This document shows positions 21,454 to 30,104 of a stretch of DNA of 64,000 bases, in pieces. The stretch comes from Ostreococcus lucimarinus CCE9901 (lineage: Eukaryota > Chlorophyta > Mamiellophyceae > Mamiellales > Bathycoccaceae). The stretch lies in NCBI RefSeq assembly GCF_000092065.1, contig NC_009355.1:744001-808000 (forward strand), in the 5' to 3' direction. Position numbers and translations under genes: made by a program. How positions within the stretch are numbered: position 1 is the stretch's first letter; every line of letters starts with the position of its first letter. The notes below the pieces were generated by a model, which searched no databases, had not been told where the DNA came from, and saw only the letters and a program-made list of their open reading frames with translations.

Positions 21454-22185
21454 CTACGCGCTCTTCACGGGTGGCGTGTTTTTTAGCACGCGAATCAGAG
21501 ATCGCATCTTGGACAGGTCGGTGAGGGAGTCGGGGACGAGATTTTCATCCGACACGTAGTTGGAAACCGCCTCCCAACCGCTGGCGTTCGCGAAGAGCTC
21601 TTCCTCCGCCGTTTGGCGCTCGCGGTTCGCCTGCTTGGCGCTCGAGATTTGCTTGGCGCGCTGCGAATCCATGAGTTCCAGCTCGGCCTGGGCTTCCTCT
21701 TTGATGCGTTCGATTTCGCGCTTCTCCGCCTCCTCGCGTTCGGCGAGTTGCTTGGCTTGCTCGGCGCGAAACGCCTGCAAGTGCGGCGAGTTGTACATGT
21801 TCACCGCCGGTTCCTCCGCCATCACCGATTGCTCAGGCGCCGCAAAATCGGATTCACTCAACGCACTCGCGGACCCGGCGTTAGACATGACCGCTACGGG
21901 TTCCATCGGCGCCTCCTCCGGCGCCGGCGCCGCGGGTTCGGCCGGCGCCGCGTGCTCCACCGCCATCTGCCCCACCTCCGCCGTCATCTGTTCCACCGCC
22001 GCCGGCTCCGCCGCAAAATCGCCGAAGTCATCCAATCCACCGTCCGCGTGCCCCGAGTCCTCCGCGCCCGCGTTCGTTCCGAAATCTTTCGACGCGCTCA
22101 GCGAGCTCACGCTCTGAAACGACGAATTCATCTGCATCTGCGCCTCCTGCGCGCCCGCGTCCTCGTGCACCGATCCATCGTCCAT
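21454..22185 (-). CDS. CLC: clathrin light chain
   Basis: A 243-residue protein. The first 130 residues are acidic and Ala/Pro-rich with a GGLDDFGDFA stretch, as in light-chain N-termini. Residues about 135-200 are the heavy-chain-binding helix (LQAFRAEQAKQLAEREEAEKREI). The C-terminus has WEAVSNYV and DLSKMRSLIRVLKNTPP, the light-chain ending (family DL.RMR..L..LK..PP). It trims coated vesicles together with clathrin heavy chain in endocytosis and Golgi traffic. ATG 22185 (MDDGSVHED) is preferred to one ten codons upstream. The gene is divergent from VPS28. Confidence 0.88.
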   Translation of the reverse strand: MDDGSVHEDAGAQEAQMQMNSSFQSVSSLSASKDFGTNAGAEDSGHADGGLDDFGDFAAEPAAVEQMTAEVGQMAVEHAAPAEPAAPAPEEAPMEPVAVMSNAGSASALSESDFAAPEQSVMAEEPAVNMYNSPHLQAFRAEQAKQLAEREEAEKREIERIKEEAQAELELMDSQRAKQISSAKQANRERQTAEEELFANASGWEAVSNYVSDENLVPDSLTDLSKMRSLIRVLKNTPPVKSA

Positions 22186-22508
22186 GGTATCGTGCGCTGC
22201 GTCTCGAACACACACCCCTCGTCGTCGTCGTCAGTCTCCGCGCGCCGTCGCCGATTCGCGCGACCGCGCCGTCCGTCCGTTTTCAGATCGGCCGGCGCCT
22301 TCGCGCCGCGCGCGTCGCTTCGTCGTCGCGCGTCGCGTTCGCCGCGTCGCGCGCGCGCACCGCTCGCGCTCCCGCCGTCCGCGCCGGCGCTCACGACGGC
22401 CTGCGCGAAGTCCGCGGTCGAGTCCTCGCTCATGTTCGCGGTCGAATTCTGACGACCGACGCGACGCGACGCGACATCGCGACGCCGCGCGGCGCCGGCG
22501 CGGCCGAC
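22186..22508. other. divergent intergenic region between clathrin light chain and VPS28
   Basis: About 320 bp, CG-rich, holding the promoters of two membrane-traffic genes. Low-complexity CGTCGTCG and CGCGTCGCG runs generate Arg-rich frames on both strands. No specific element recognised. Confidence 0.4.
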
Positions 22509-23165
22509 ATGCCGCCCGCGCGCGACGTCGCGGACGGTGAATGCGTGCGCCTGTGGCGCACGACGGACGAGCGCAAGCGGTACGACGATTTCGCGACGCT
22601 GTACGCGCTCGCGCGCGCGCTCGAGAAGCTCGAGCGGGCGTACGTGCGGTCGAGCGTCGACGCGAAGGCGTACGAGCGCGCGTGCGTGGACCTGACGAGC
22701 AAGTTTAAGACGCTGCGGAGCGTGCTGCGCGATTCCGTGCCGGACCTCGATCGATTCTTGGAGACGTACGGGGCGAGGGTGCCGGCGGCGAGACGGAGGC
22801 TGGAGGCTGGGGTGCCGGCGACGGCGGAGCACGGAGGCGCGGCGAGAGGCACGGAGGCGGAGGGGAGGGCGGAGGCGCGCGCGGTGGCGGACGCGACGCA
22901 TTGTTTCATAGGGGTGATGGATACGGTGAAGCTGGACATGCGGGCGAAGGATCAGGTGGCGCCGGCGCTCGGGGACTTGTTGCTGGCGCTGTGCAAGGTG
23001 AGTCGGTTGCCGAACGATTTCGAGGGGACGAAGTGCGTGCGGAAGTGGGTTCTGAGACTAGATGAGATGCGCGCGTCGGAGGTTCTCGAGGAGGAGGAAA
23101 CGAGAGAGTTTTTGTATGAGATTGAAAACGCATACTCGACGTTTTTAGCGAGCCTCGGCGGATAG
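22509..23165 (+). CDS. VPS28: VPS28, ESCRT-I subunit
   Basis: A 218-residue protein of typical VPS28 length. The N-terminal core shows VRLWRTTDERKRYDDFATLYAL and LEKLERAYVRSSVDAKAYERAC (family V.LW....ER..Y...A.L.AI and LEKAY..D.....Y...C). A Gly/Ala/Glu linker at 100-130 separates it from the four-helix C-terminal domain (FIGVMDTVKLDMRAKDQV, LNRMS-like KVSRLPNDFEG, FLYEIENAYSTF), which recruits ESCRT-II/III. It acts in multivesicular-body sorting. The last 73 bp of the coding region (23088-23160) recur at 24602-24674. Confidence 0.93.
   Translation: MPPARDVADGECVRLWRTTDERKRYDDFATLYALARALEKLERAYVRSSVDAKAYERACVDLTSKFKTLRSVLRDSVPDLDRFLETYGARVPAARRRLEAGVPATAEHGGAARGTEAEGRAEARAVADATHCFIGVMDTVKLDMRAKDQVAPALGDLLLALCKVSRLPNDFEGTKCVRKWVLRLDEMRASEVLEEEETREFLYEIENAYSTFLASLGG
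23088..23160 (+). repeat. source copy of a 73-bp direct repeat (VPS28 3' end)
   Basis: The segment encoding EEEETREFLYEIENAYSTF and the following residues of VPS28. It matches 24602-24674 at 71 of 73 positions by my count. Confidence 0.9.
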
Positions 23166-23250
23166 CGCTCGAGACAAATTTGTAGTTGTAATGTACTCGG
23201 TGTCACCCTCAAGCGCCGGCGACGAGCAGACTGGCAGACTATCTATCAGA

Positions 23251-24348
23251 CTAAACGAGCGGAGTGGATTCATCTTTGTCACCGCACGATTGCACTTTGC
23301 GCGTTTCGGCCGAACGACGCTTCAAGAGACCGAAGAGGGCGACGATGAGGGTTAATAACACACCGCATCCGACGACTCGAGCGACGCGGTTGCCGTCGAT
23401 GGATACGACGCCCGAAGCGCTCTGCAGAGAGAATCTAGCGTTGGCGTGGGGACAGTGGGCGAGTTCACCCGGAATCTCGTCGAGGTTGGCGCTGGTGAAG
23501 TTCCCGACGAGGTAGGAGGCTGCGTAATGATCCTTGAAACATCCCAGAAAGTGACAGACGCTCGCGCCGCGACTCGTCGCCTCCGCCTTTGACGCGCAAG
23601 GACTTCCAATGTGGCACGCGTCGTGCTCGCGGAGAACGCCCGCGTTTGCGTATTTCGGCATGACGTATCGGATAAACGCCCCTTGTTCATACTTACCCCC
23701 GCTGTACGCGCACGTCCCGTCGCGACTTTCGTCGTTGCACGTCCAACTTGTGTTGTCCGGGTTCATTCGCCAGTTTTGTCTCGGGTACAGTTGAGCCCAC
23801 GTGTCCATGATTTCCCGGCCTTTGGTGGAATTATTCACCCCCCAAACCCCGGCGTTAAATTTTGCCACCCAATTCAGCCCCACCGGACACGTCACCGCGG
23901 TATGCCCAGCGTAAAAAAACTCCGCGCCGTTGAAGAGCTCGTCCGCCACAGCCGACACGCCCGCCCGCGTCGCGCCGTCGCACCTTCGGACCCCGTCGTC
24001 ATCGACGCTCTCGCACACGCTCCGCCCGAGATGCAACGTTGCATCCGAATCCAACCAAATCACTCGATCGCACGACCCAGAGCGGAGAAGATCGCGAACG
24101 AGAAACACTTTCGCCCAATACGGCGACGCCGACTCCGGCGGCCGCTCCAACCGGTACGAACACGACGGCCCGTCGCCCTCGCACGTCGCTCGATTGTGCG
24201 CCATCAGCCGTCCTTCCATCGCATCGAACGCCGGTCGACCGATTCGGGTATCCGACTGCGACACGCACGTCGTCGTCGTCGTCGTCGTCGACGCCGTCTC
24301 GTCAACAGCATCGACTTCGCGTTCACGGTGCATCGCGCGCGCGCGCAT
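23251..24348 (-). CDS. GT34-like glycosyltransferase with C-terminal membrane anchor
   Basis: A 365-residue protein. The core SPYWAKVFLVRDLLRSGSCD, then VIWLDSDATL (DxD motif near 100), FNAGVWGVNNSTKG..IMDTWA and KYEQGAFIRYVMP matches the galactosyl/xylosyltransferase family GT34 (MNN10/GMA12/XXT), which uses UDP- or GDP-sugars in the Golgi. Many Cys residues and NxS/T sites (NNST, DNTS, GNFTS) suggest a lumenal protein. A hydrophobic span at about 323-343 (VVGCGVLLTLIVALFGLL) sits at the C-terminus, whereas GT34 enzymes normally have an N-terminal anchor. No signal peptide is visible after ATG 24348, so a 5' exon may be missing. It converges on VPS28. Confidence 0.78.
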   Translation of the reverse strand: MRARAMHREREVDAVDETASTTTTTTTCVSQSDTRIGRPAFDAMEGRLMAHNRATCEGDGPSCSYRLERPPESASPYWAKVFLVRDLLRSGSCDRVIWLDSDATLHLGRSVCESVDDDGVRRCDGATRAGVSAVADELFNGAEFFYAGHTAVTCPVGLNWVAKFNAGVWGVNNSTKGREIMDTWAQLYPRQNWRMNPDNTSWTCNDESRDGTCAYSGGKYEQGAFIRYVMPKYANAGVLREHDACHIGSPCASKAEATSRGASVCHFLGCFKDHYAASYLVGNFTSANLDEIPGELAHCPHANARFSLQSASGVVSIDGNRVARVVGCGVLLTLIVALFGLLKRRSAETRKVQSCGDKDESTPLV

Positions 24349-24658
24349 CGATCGTACTCCTCGTCACGCGTCGTCGTCGCGCGGTGTCGAAGACGATCGA
24401 CGCCACCCTTGCGCTTTACTCAAACCCGCGTCGTCGTCGTCGGCGGCGGCTCCGGCGTCACGGCCGTCGATCGGCGCAGTTCTGTCGACGCGTTTCGTGT
24501 TGGGAGTGGATCCGAGCTTTTACTTTGACGCGGATTCTAATCGAAGTTTGCTCGTAACACCCACACGCGTTGGTTTTCGCGACGTAACGAGAGTCCGTTC
24601 TGAGGAGGAGGAAACGAGAGAGTTTTTGTATGAGATTGCAAACGCATACTCGACGCTT
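24349..24658. other. intergenic region containing most of the VPS28 duplicate
   Basis: About 310 bp between the glycosyltransferase start and the stop of the GTPBP1-like gene. It includes most of the 73-bp VPS28-tail duplicate, which runs to 24674 and so crosses the GTPase stop codon. No other gene is supported. Confidence 0.5.
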
Positions 24659-24674
24659 TTAGCGAGCCTCGGCG
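24602..24674 (+). pseudogene. duplicated 73-bp fragment of the VPS28 C-terminus
   Basis: Direct-repeat copy of 23088-23160 with two substitutions by my count; the frame EEEETREFLYEIANAYSTL is still readable. Without upstream VPS28 sequence it cannot be a gene. It overlaps the 3' end of the minus-strand GTPase, whose last codons and TAA stop lie antisense to the duplicated TTTTAGCGAGCCTCGGCG. Confidence 0.88.
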
Positions 24675-26443
24675 ACGTGCGCGCTCTCGACGGTAGCTAT
24701 GTGTGTGGTTTTGTAAGTCCTCGGTGGCGTACGCGGTACGTCGGCACAAATCGTTCGAATCACGCCGACGCCTTTCGTTCGTCCTTCGCGGAAAATGATG
24801 CGCGTCCCTTCGCACAAAAATTCAGGCCTGTGGCACCACTCGAATGTCACCATGGCTCGATCGCCCATGCGTAACAAGTCTTTGCCTTCGATTGCGCTGA
24901 TACGCGCCGCTTGTCGCACGGTGAGAGCGTGTAGCACTGGCGAATAGTTCACCCGAAGCGTGGTCGGGTGCGCCAAGATGATGACTTCTGCCTTGAATAC
25001 CCACGTAGCTTTCGGCTGAACGCTCGCGTCGCACAAAACCATGCCTTTACGAATTTCTTCCTTATGGATGTGCCCTTTCTTCGGCTTAATGGCGAAGCTT
25101 GCCGTGTTCCCTTGACCGACTGCTTCGACCGCCACACGCTTATTTTGGATGCTCTTTACCTGCACTGGCGTGAATGCGCCGCGGCCATCAGGCCCGAGTA
25201 ACATCGACGCGTGCGTCGTAATTTTTCCGCTCACGACGAGACCGCTCACCACCGTGCCGATACCTTGCACACTGAAAGATTCATCCAAGTGCACAAGCGC
25301 GCGGTCGCCTTCAAGCGGCTTGAATGTCCGCCTGCTTGGAATGTGATTCAAGAACATCCTTATCAGATCGAGTCCTAGTCCCGTGACGCACGACGCCTGA
25401 AATATCGGCGTGATCACGCCGCCGGCGATGTTCTTTACAGATGTCATGACATCGATGTCATCGCGCACGAGGATGGGCGTTTTATGTACGCCCGGGCGCT
25501 TGAGCATCTTCATAAGAGCGTCTAGCGTCGCCACTCTGTTCTCTTCGCTCGCCATGTCAACCTTGGTGACGATGACGAAAAAAGGTACCTTCAAGCCGAG
25601 CATAATTGATAAATGCTCCCGCGTCATGCCTATGATTCCGCCTCTGTTCGCGTCTACGCACATGAGCGCGAAATCAGGCAGCGACCCAGCGATGCCATGC
25701 ATCGTCGTTCGTAAGTACTTTTCGTGCCCGCACAAGTCGCTAAAATGCACGACTTTCGACGACGCCGCGCAGATTTGCTCCCACCTCAACTGATGTGCCT
25801 CTCGTACGTCTGGGTTGGAGTAGTTGATTATATTTCCTTTCGCATCGAATCCCATAATTTGCGACGAGATCGAACTCGTCCTTCCGCTCTCGAGCTCGTG
25901 TTTATGTCGAAACACGCCCCCGCGCGCCAGTCCTCGACCGTTATCCAAACCACCTTTTGTGAGCACGCCCAAAACCGTTGATTTCCCGGAATCCACATTT
26001 CCCAACGTCGTTATTCTGATCTCTTTGTGTTCGCTCGAGCACGGGCGTCGACGCACCAAAAACGTCGCGATTCGCTTTCCCGTCTTCGTCCGCCGTTCGC
26101 ACACCACCGACACATCGCACTCGATAGCCTCTGCCATTCGTTTCAACGTCGCCACGCTCTCCTCCATCTCGCATTCGCTCAATCCGAACACCGTCCCGTC
26201 GTCGTCCACTCCTAAATCGTACAACGCCTCGCCCGCGCCCTCCGCGAGGCAGCGCCAGTGGAGCTGCGTCACGAGTTCCTCGAATCGCTCGGGGGCGACG
26301 TCCACCAAACGCCGCTTGTACTCGCGATTTCCATCGTCGCGCTCGGGTTCGAGCGCGCGCGCGAGCTGATCGAACCCGAACGCGTCCGTCGGCGAGCTCG
26401 ACGATTTTTTGGCGGCCGCGGTCGCTGACGCGGCATCCGTCAT
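24659..26443 (-). CDS. GTPBP1: GTPBP1/GTPBP2-type translational GTPase
   Basis: A 594-residue EF-Tu-superfamily GTPase of the GTPBP1 branch, linked to ribosome rescue and mRNA surveillance. G1 is GNVDSGKST near 149-157, followed by LTKGGLDNGRGLARGGVFRHKHE and SGRTSSI. G3 is DLCGHEKY near 236 (family DLAGHEKY) and G4 is VTKVDM. Beta-barrel domains follow with VQGIGTVVSGLVVSG and a FREGRTKGVG ending. The N-terminal 140 residues match the family's preceding domain (VTQLHWRCLAEGAGEALYDLGV). The last seven residues and the stop codon fall within the duplicated VPS28 fragment, so the original C-terminus may have been replaced. Confidence 0.93.
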   Translation of the reverse strand: MTDAASATAAAKKSSSSPTDAFGFDQLARALEPERDDGNREYKRRLVDVAPERFEELVTQLHWRCLAEGAGEALYDLGVDDDGTVFGLSECEMEESVATLKRMAEAIECDVSVVCERRTKTGKRIATFLVRRRPCSSEHKEIRITTLGNVDSGKSTVLGVLTKGGLDNGRGLARGGVFRHKHELESGRTSSISSQIMGFDAKGNIINYSNPDVREAHQLRWEQICAASSKVVHFSDLCGHEKYLRTTMHGIAGSLPDFALMCVDANRGGIIGMTREHLSIMLGLKVPFFVIVTKVDMASEENRVATLDALMKMLKRPGVHKTPILVRDDIDVMTSVKNIAGGVITPIFQASCVTGLGLDLIRMFLNHIPSRRTFKPLEGDRALVHLDESFSVQGIGTVVSGLVVSGKITTHASMLLGPDGRGAFTPVQVKSIQNKRVAVEAVGQGNTASFAIKPKKGHIHKEEIRKGMVLCDASVQPKATWVFKAEVIILAHPTTLRVNYSPVLHALTVRQAARISAIEGKDLLRMGDRAMVTFEWCHRPEFLCEGTRIIFREGRTKGVGVIRTICADVPRTPPRTYKTTHIATVESAHVAEAR

Positions 26444-26620
26444 GAATGTCGCCGGCGCGTCGCGCGCGCGCGGTTCGCGCGGTCCGCGACGCGCGCGCGC
26501 GGTTCGCGCGTGATTTAGTCGCGCGAGCGCGAGAACGACGCGGGCGGGCGTCGAGAAGTGCGGGACGTCGTGGTTGCTGAATCGAAGCGAGTTGGTTACA
26601 ACCGTCTGACCGTGCCGCCG

Positions 26621-29600
26621 TCACGAGACGGAGACCGAGGTCATGTTCCACTCTAAGATGTCGACGGCTTGCCAGAGATCTCCCGTGGCGGCGGTGAAGC
26701 CGACCCACGCGCTGCCGCTCGTGGCGGAGTCGCGCAAGATGCTCTCGATGTTGAAAGGGACGCTCATCAGCGGTGAGGACATGTCGTCGAGGTAGACGGA
26801 GACGACTCCGAGGGAGTCGGCGGTGTGCGCGCTGAGGGCGGTGGACAAACCGGTGATTTCACCGGACTCGATGGCGAAAAACATCTCCTCAGAGGTGATG
26901 TTGGGCTTGTACGTGATGAAGACTTCGTGAATCTGACCGTCGGTGATGCTCGTCGTGGGCACGGAACCGTCAAGAGCGACGGTCGCGAGGCTCGCCGCCG
27001 AATGCGCCGTGTTTGGGGATTTACCGCGAGTGTGAATCGCGACGTGACTCTCACGTGGTTCGTTATATGCTGCGGTGAACACGGTGTCGAACTCGAACGC
27101 AATCGAATTGGTGATGCCACCGTATCCCAATCCGGGACCATCGAACCCGATGTCTGTCGCTCCCGGCGCCGAAGCGCTATCGTCGCGAATGACAAACGCA
27201 AAGCCGTCGCCGCCCGAAGTCGTACACTTTTCATAGAGCTTAGTGTGTAAAGACTGCACGAACGCACCGCTGACGCTCTCGGCGTAGTCACATGTGACTG
27301 TCGGTTGCGTGATCATGAACTTGAAGGTCACGTTGAATCCTTGCGCGACTTGCTGTTGCTGTGGATACCACACCGCGCCGCTCGCGTTTCGCACGGGATC
27401 GATGACCCGTAGTGCTTTGTAGTCGCACGCCCCGAGCTCGTCGGTTTCTTGGCTCGCCGTACGCGAGAGTCGTGTGCGCAGCGTCCCAAATGAGTCTATA
27501 CGTCTTGGTCCGCGAGCAGCATTTTGCGTGGTCGTCGTTTTCTGCCCAAAGTCTTGCGTCCACCAACCACCCGTAACGCGCCACGAGCCGCTCGCCCAGC
27601 TCCGCTCCATCTTTGAACTTTTCTTTTCCTCGCTCGCTTGCAGCCAAACCCGCTCACATGTTGGAGGTACGGGCTCGGGTTCAGTTCTCCAGTCGGCGAC
27701 GCACGTACACCGCTGATCGGCCCATTCTGCGACGTAGTCCAACACTCTCTCCGAATACGGGTTCCAGTCACGATCGAGACGTGACTGTGCCTCGGTCCAG
27801 TCTTCCGGCATACTCGCGCTCGTGGTGATGATTCCTAAATAGTTCGACCCCGTTTTCTTGCCGTGCAGTCTATGACCAGCCCGATACGTCGCCCCCGTGC
27901 AAAACGGATAAATAACACCGACGAATTCCGGTTTCACTTGCAACGCTTGATATTCGCTCGTATTCGTCACTCGACTACCAGTGACGACGACTGTGTTCAC
28001 CGTGTTCGGCACGCTCGTGGAGCTGATCACATCCGCTCGTCCGCTCACAAAAATCGACTGCCAAGAATCTAAATATTCTTGCTCGACGGAAGTGTAGCCG
28101 TATTCGACGCTTTCAGTGACATCAATAACTGCAGCGTTAGCAATCTGCGAATCCGGCTCGATGGTGTAGATCGTCTCCGTGTTCGTCGACGATTCGGTGT
28201 ACGTCAAAGATCCTCCTCGGATCTGTTCTTTCGTGAATGGACCGATCACTACACCGCTTGGAAGTTTAACGAGGAAGATTTCTTCGCACGCATTCGCGTT
28301 GGTCTTCCTATCCGTGGCATCCGCCGCTAAACACGAGCCACATGCGTCGAGCGTTTTACCGCTATTCGGCACGCCGTCACAACCGCAACATCCGCCGCCC
28401 CCCGCTGCACACGCGGTGATGAAAGCATCGGGGTCGCTACACCCGCTACCAACCTCGCCAACTTGTACGAGCAGCGTCTTCGCTCCCGAAACGGCGTCGA
28501 TACTATACATTCTTGTGTCGTCAGAGTCGTAGCACGCGTCTTGCACTTTACCGCTCGCGACGATGCCGTCGCAACCGACGCAATCCAAGCCGTTGCTACT
28601 CCCTCCACAAATCCCACACACATCCACCTCAGTCGATCCACCACACACATCGCAATCATCTGGATACAAGCCCTCTAACGGCCCTACCGGAAGCGGCGTC
28701 GCGCTCGTCGCACAACCTAAACAAGACGAAAGCTGCCCCTTGCAAACGCCGCACGCGTCGCGATTGTTTGTCACTTGCGGTAAAGCCGTGAGCTCTGGAT
28801 AGCACATCGTCGTACCTGGAACAGCGGCCTGCGTGGCGACGAGCGCCCATGCATCTTTGAACGCCTGTTCTGCCTGTTCATAGAGCGTCTGCGCCGCAGC
28901 CTTGTGTCTTGGTTCTACCAGCGCGCGAAACGTCGTCATCGTCGCCGCCGCCGCCGCGAACGCCTCTTGCCCTTGCGTCCATAAATTTTCTATCTGCGTG
29001 TGCTCGGCTGGTTTCACACCGTTGGGGTAGTACGATGCGCCGTCGATGCATTCACAACACAAATCTTGCGCGCTCGTCCCGAAAGCCACGCCGGCGCAAT
29101 CGCAGCACCAGCTCCACAGCGACGGATCCGTTCCCGAGCACCCGTTCCCGCCGCACACCCCGCACACGTCCATCACCGCTCCGCTATTCGCGACTCCATC
29201 GCACCCGACGCAGCCACCGAGATGATGATCCGGGACCCCCTCTCGCGAAAACGTCGCGTCCGTCGGCGCTTTACAATTCCCGCACGCGTCCGTCGTCGCG
29301 GCGCCGCCCGTGACGCTCGCGCAGTCCTCGCACGTGGCGTTAAACGTACACGTTATGGACGTATCGCTCTTATCGCACGCCGTCCCGCACGCCCCGCACG
29401 CATCGAACACCTTCCCACTGTTCGTCACGCCATCGCATCCCTGACACGCCGCGCCGTCCCCGCCGCACGTCCCGCACGCGTCCACGACGCGTTCGCGAAA
29501 CGCCGCCGTCCCCGCGTACGTCACCGTCGTCCCCGTCCCCGTCGACGGCATCACGCTGAACGCCCCTCGCGCCGGCACCGCGACGCTCGCGAGCGCGAGC

Positions 29601-29650
29601 ACCCCCCCCACGATCGCCCGCGCCGCCGTCGCCGGTCGTCGCCGTCCCAT
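26621..29650 (-). CDS. large secreted Cys-rich protein with C-terminal L-type lectin domain
   Basis: A 1,009-residue protein that starts MGRRRPATAARA at 29650 and has a signal peptide (AIVGGVLALASVAVPARGA). Residues about 50-640 hold repeated Cys modules of the form D.CG.CGG and C.GCDGV.NSG.V.D.CG.CGG, separated by less regular stretches, some with added CC pairs. Residues about 815-1005 form a concanavalin-A-like L-type lectin domain (GDGFAFVIRDD, GPGLGYGGITNSIAFEFDT, ESHVAIHTRG, AWVGFTAATG). Such domains bind glycans. No C-terminal membrane span or GPI-type tail is evident, so it is probably extracellular, a scale-less picoalga's surface or adhesion protein. The frame extends upstream to 30292, but that part is Arg-rich and antisense to the carotenoid oxygenase. 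Confidence 0.82.
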   Translation of the reverse strand: MGRRRPATAARAIVGGVLALASVAVPARGAFSVMPSTGTGTTVTYAGTAAFRERVVDACGTCGGDGAACQGCDGVTNSGKVFDACGACGTACDKSDTSITCTFNATCEDCASVTGGAATTDACGNCKAPTDATFSREGVPDHHLGGCVGCDGVANSGAVMDVCGVCGGNGCSGTDPSLWSWCCDCAGVAFGTSAQDLCCECIDGASYYPNGVKPAEHTQIENLWTQGQEAFAAAAATMTTFRALVEPRHKAAAQTLYEQAEQAFKDAWALVATQAAVPGTTMCYPELTALPQVTNNRDACGVCKGQLSSCLGCATSATPLPVGPLEGLYPDDCDVCGGSTEVDVCGICGGSSNGLDCVGCDGIVASGKVQDACYDSDDTRMYSIDAVSGAKTLLVQVGEVGSGCSDPDAFITACAAGGGGCCGCDGVPNSGKTLDACGSCLAADATDRKTNANACEEIFLVKLPSGVVIGPFTKEQIRGGSLTYTESSTNTETIYTIEPDSQIANAAVIDVTESVEYGYTSVEQEYLDSWQSIFVSGRADVISSTSVPNTVNTVVVTGSRVTNTSEYQALQVKPEFVGVIYPFCTGATYRAGHRLHGKKTGSNYLGIITTSASMPEDWTEAQSRLDRDWNPYSERVLDYVAEWADQRCTCVADWRTEPEPVPPTCERVWLQASEEKKSSKMERSWASGSWRVTGGWWTQDFGQKTTTTQNAARGPRRIDSFGTLRTRLSRTASQETDELGACDYKALRVIDPVRNASGAVWYPQQQQVAQGFNVTFKFMITQPTVTCDYAESVSGAFVQSLHTKLYEKCTTSGGDGFAFVIRDDSASAPGATDIGFDGPGLGYGGITNSIAFEFDTVFTAAYNEPRESHVAIHTRGKSPNTAHSAASLATVALDGSVPTTSITDGQIHEVFITYKPNITSEEMFFAIESGEITGLSTALSAHTADSLGVVSVYLDDMSSPLMSVPFNIESILRDSATSGSAWVGFTAATGDLWQAVDILEWNMTSVSVS

Positions 29651-30104
29651 CGCGCGTCGTCGTCGCGTCGCGTCCCAACGACTCGCGCGTTGCGCGCGCG
29701 CCCGCCGCACCGCGACGCGCCCGCGCGCCCGCGGCGCGGTCGTCCGAGCGCGACCGCGCGTCGCGGGCCTCGCGTCGCGATCCGCGGCGTCGCGGCGCCG
29801 GCGCGCGCGCGTCCGCGCGCGCGGGCCGCCCGCGGCGGTCGCGCGGGCGCGACGGCCGCGGGTGTTCGGACATTTCGTAGCTGCACAAACAGTGTGACGA
29901 AAACTACCGATTGCACGCGCCACGCATAGAACGCAAAAAAACCCGATCGAGGTCCGCGCGCGGTGCGTTTTATATCGAGCAAATCTCGCGCGGCGAAGAT
30001 ACGATAACGGCGAAGATACGAGGCGCGACGACGCCCGTCGGCGCGCGGCACACTCGCGCGGGCCCGGCGCGACGCGCGCGCCGCACGCGACGACGACGCG
30101 AACG
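29651..30104. other. divergent intergenic region
   Basis: About 450 bp between the lectin gene and the carotenoid oxygenase. The half next to the lectin gene is CG-rich low complexity. An AT-richer island at about 29870-30000 (for example AAACCG, AAAAAAACCCG) is the likely core of one or both promoters. No RNA gene seen. Confidence 0.45.
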
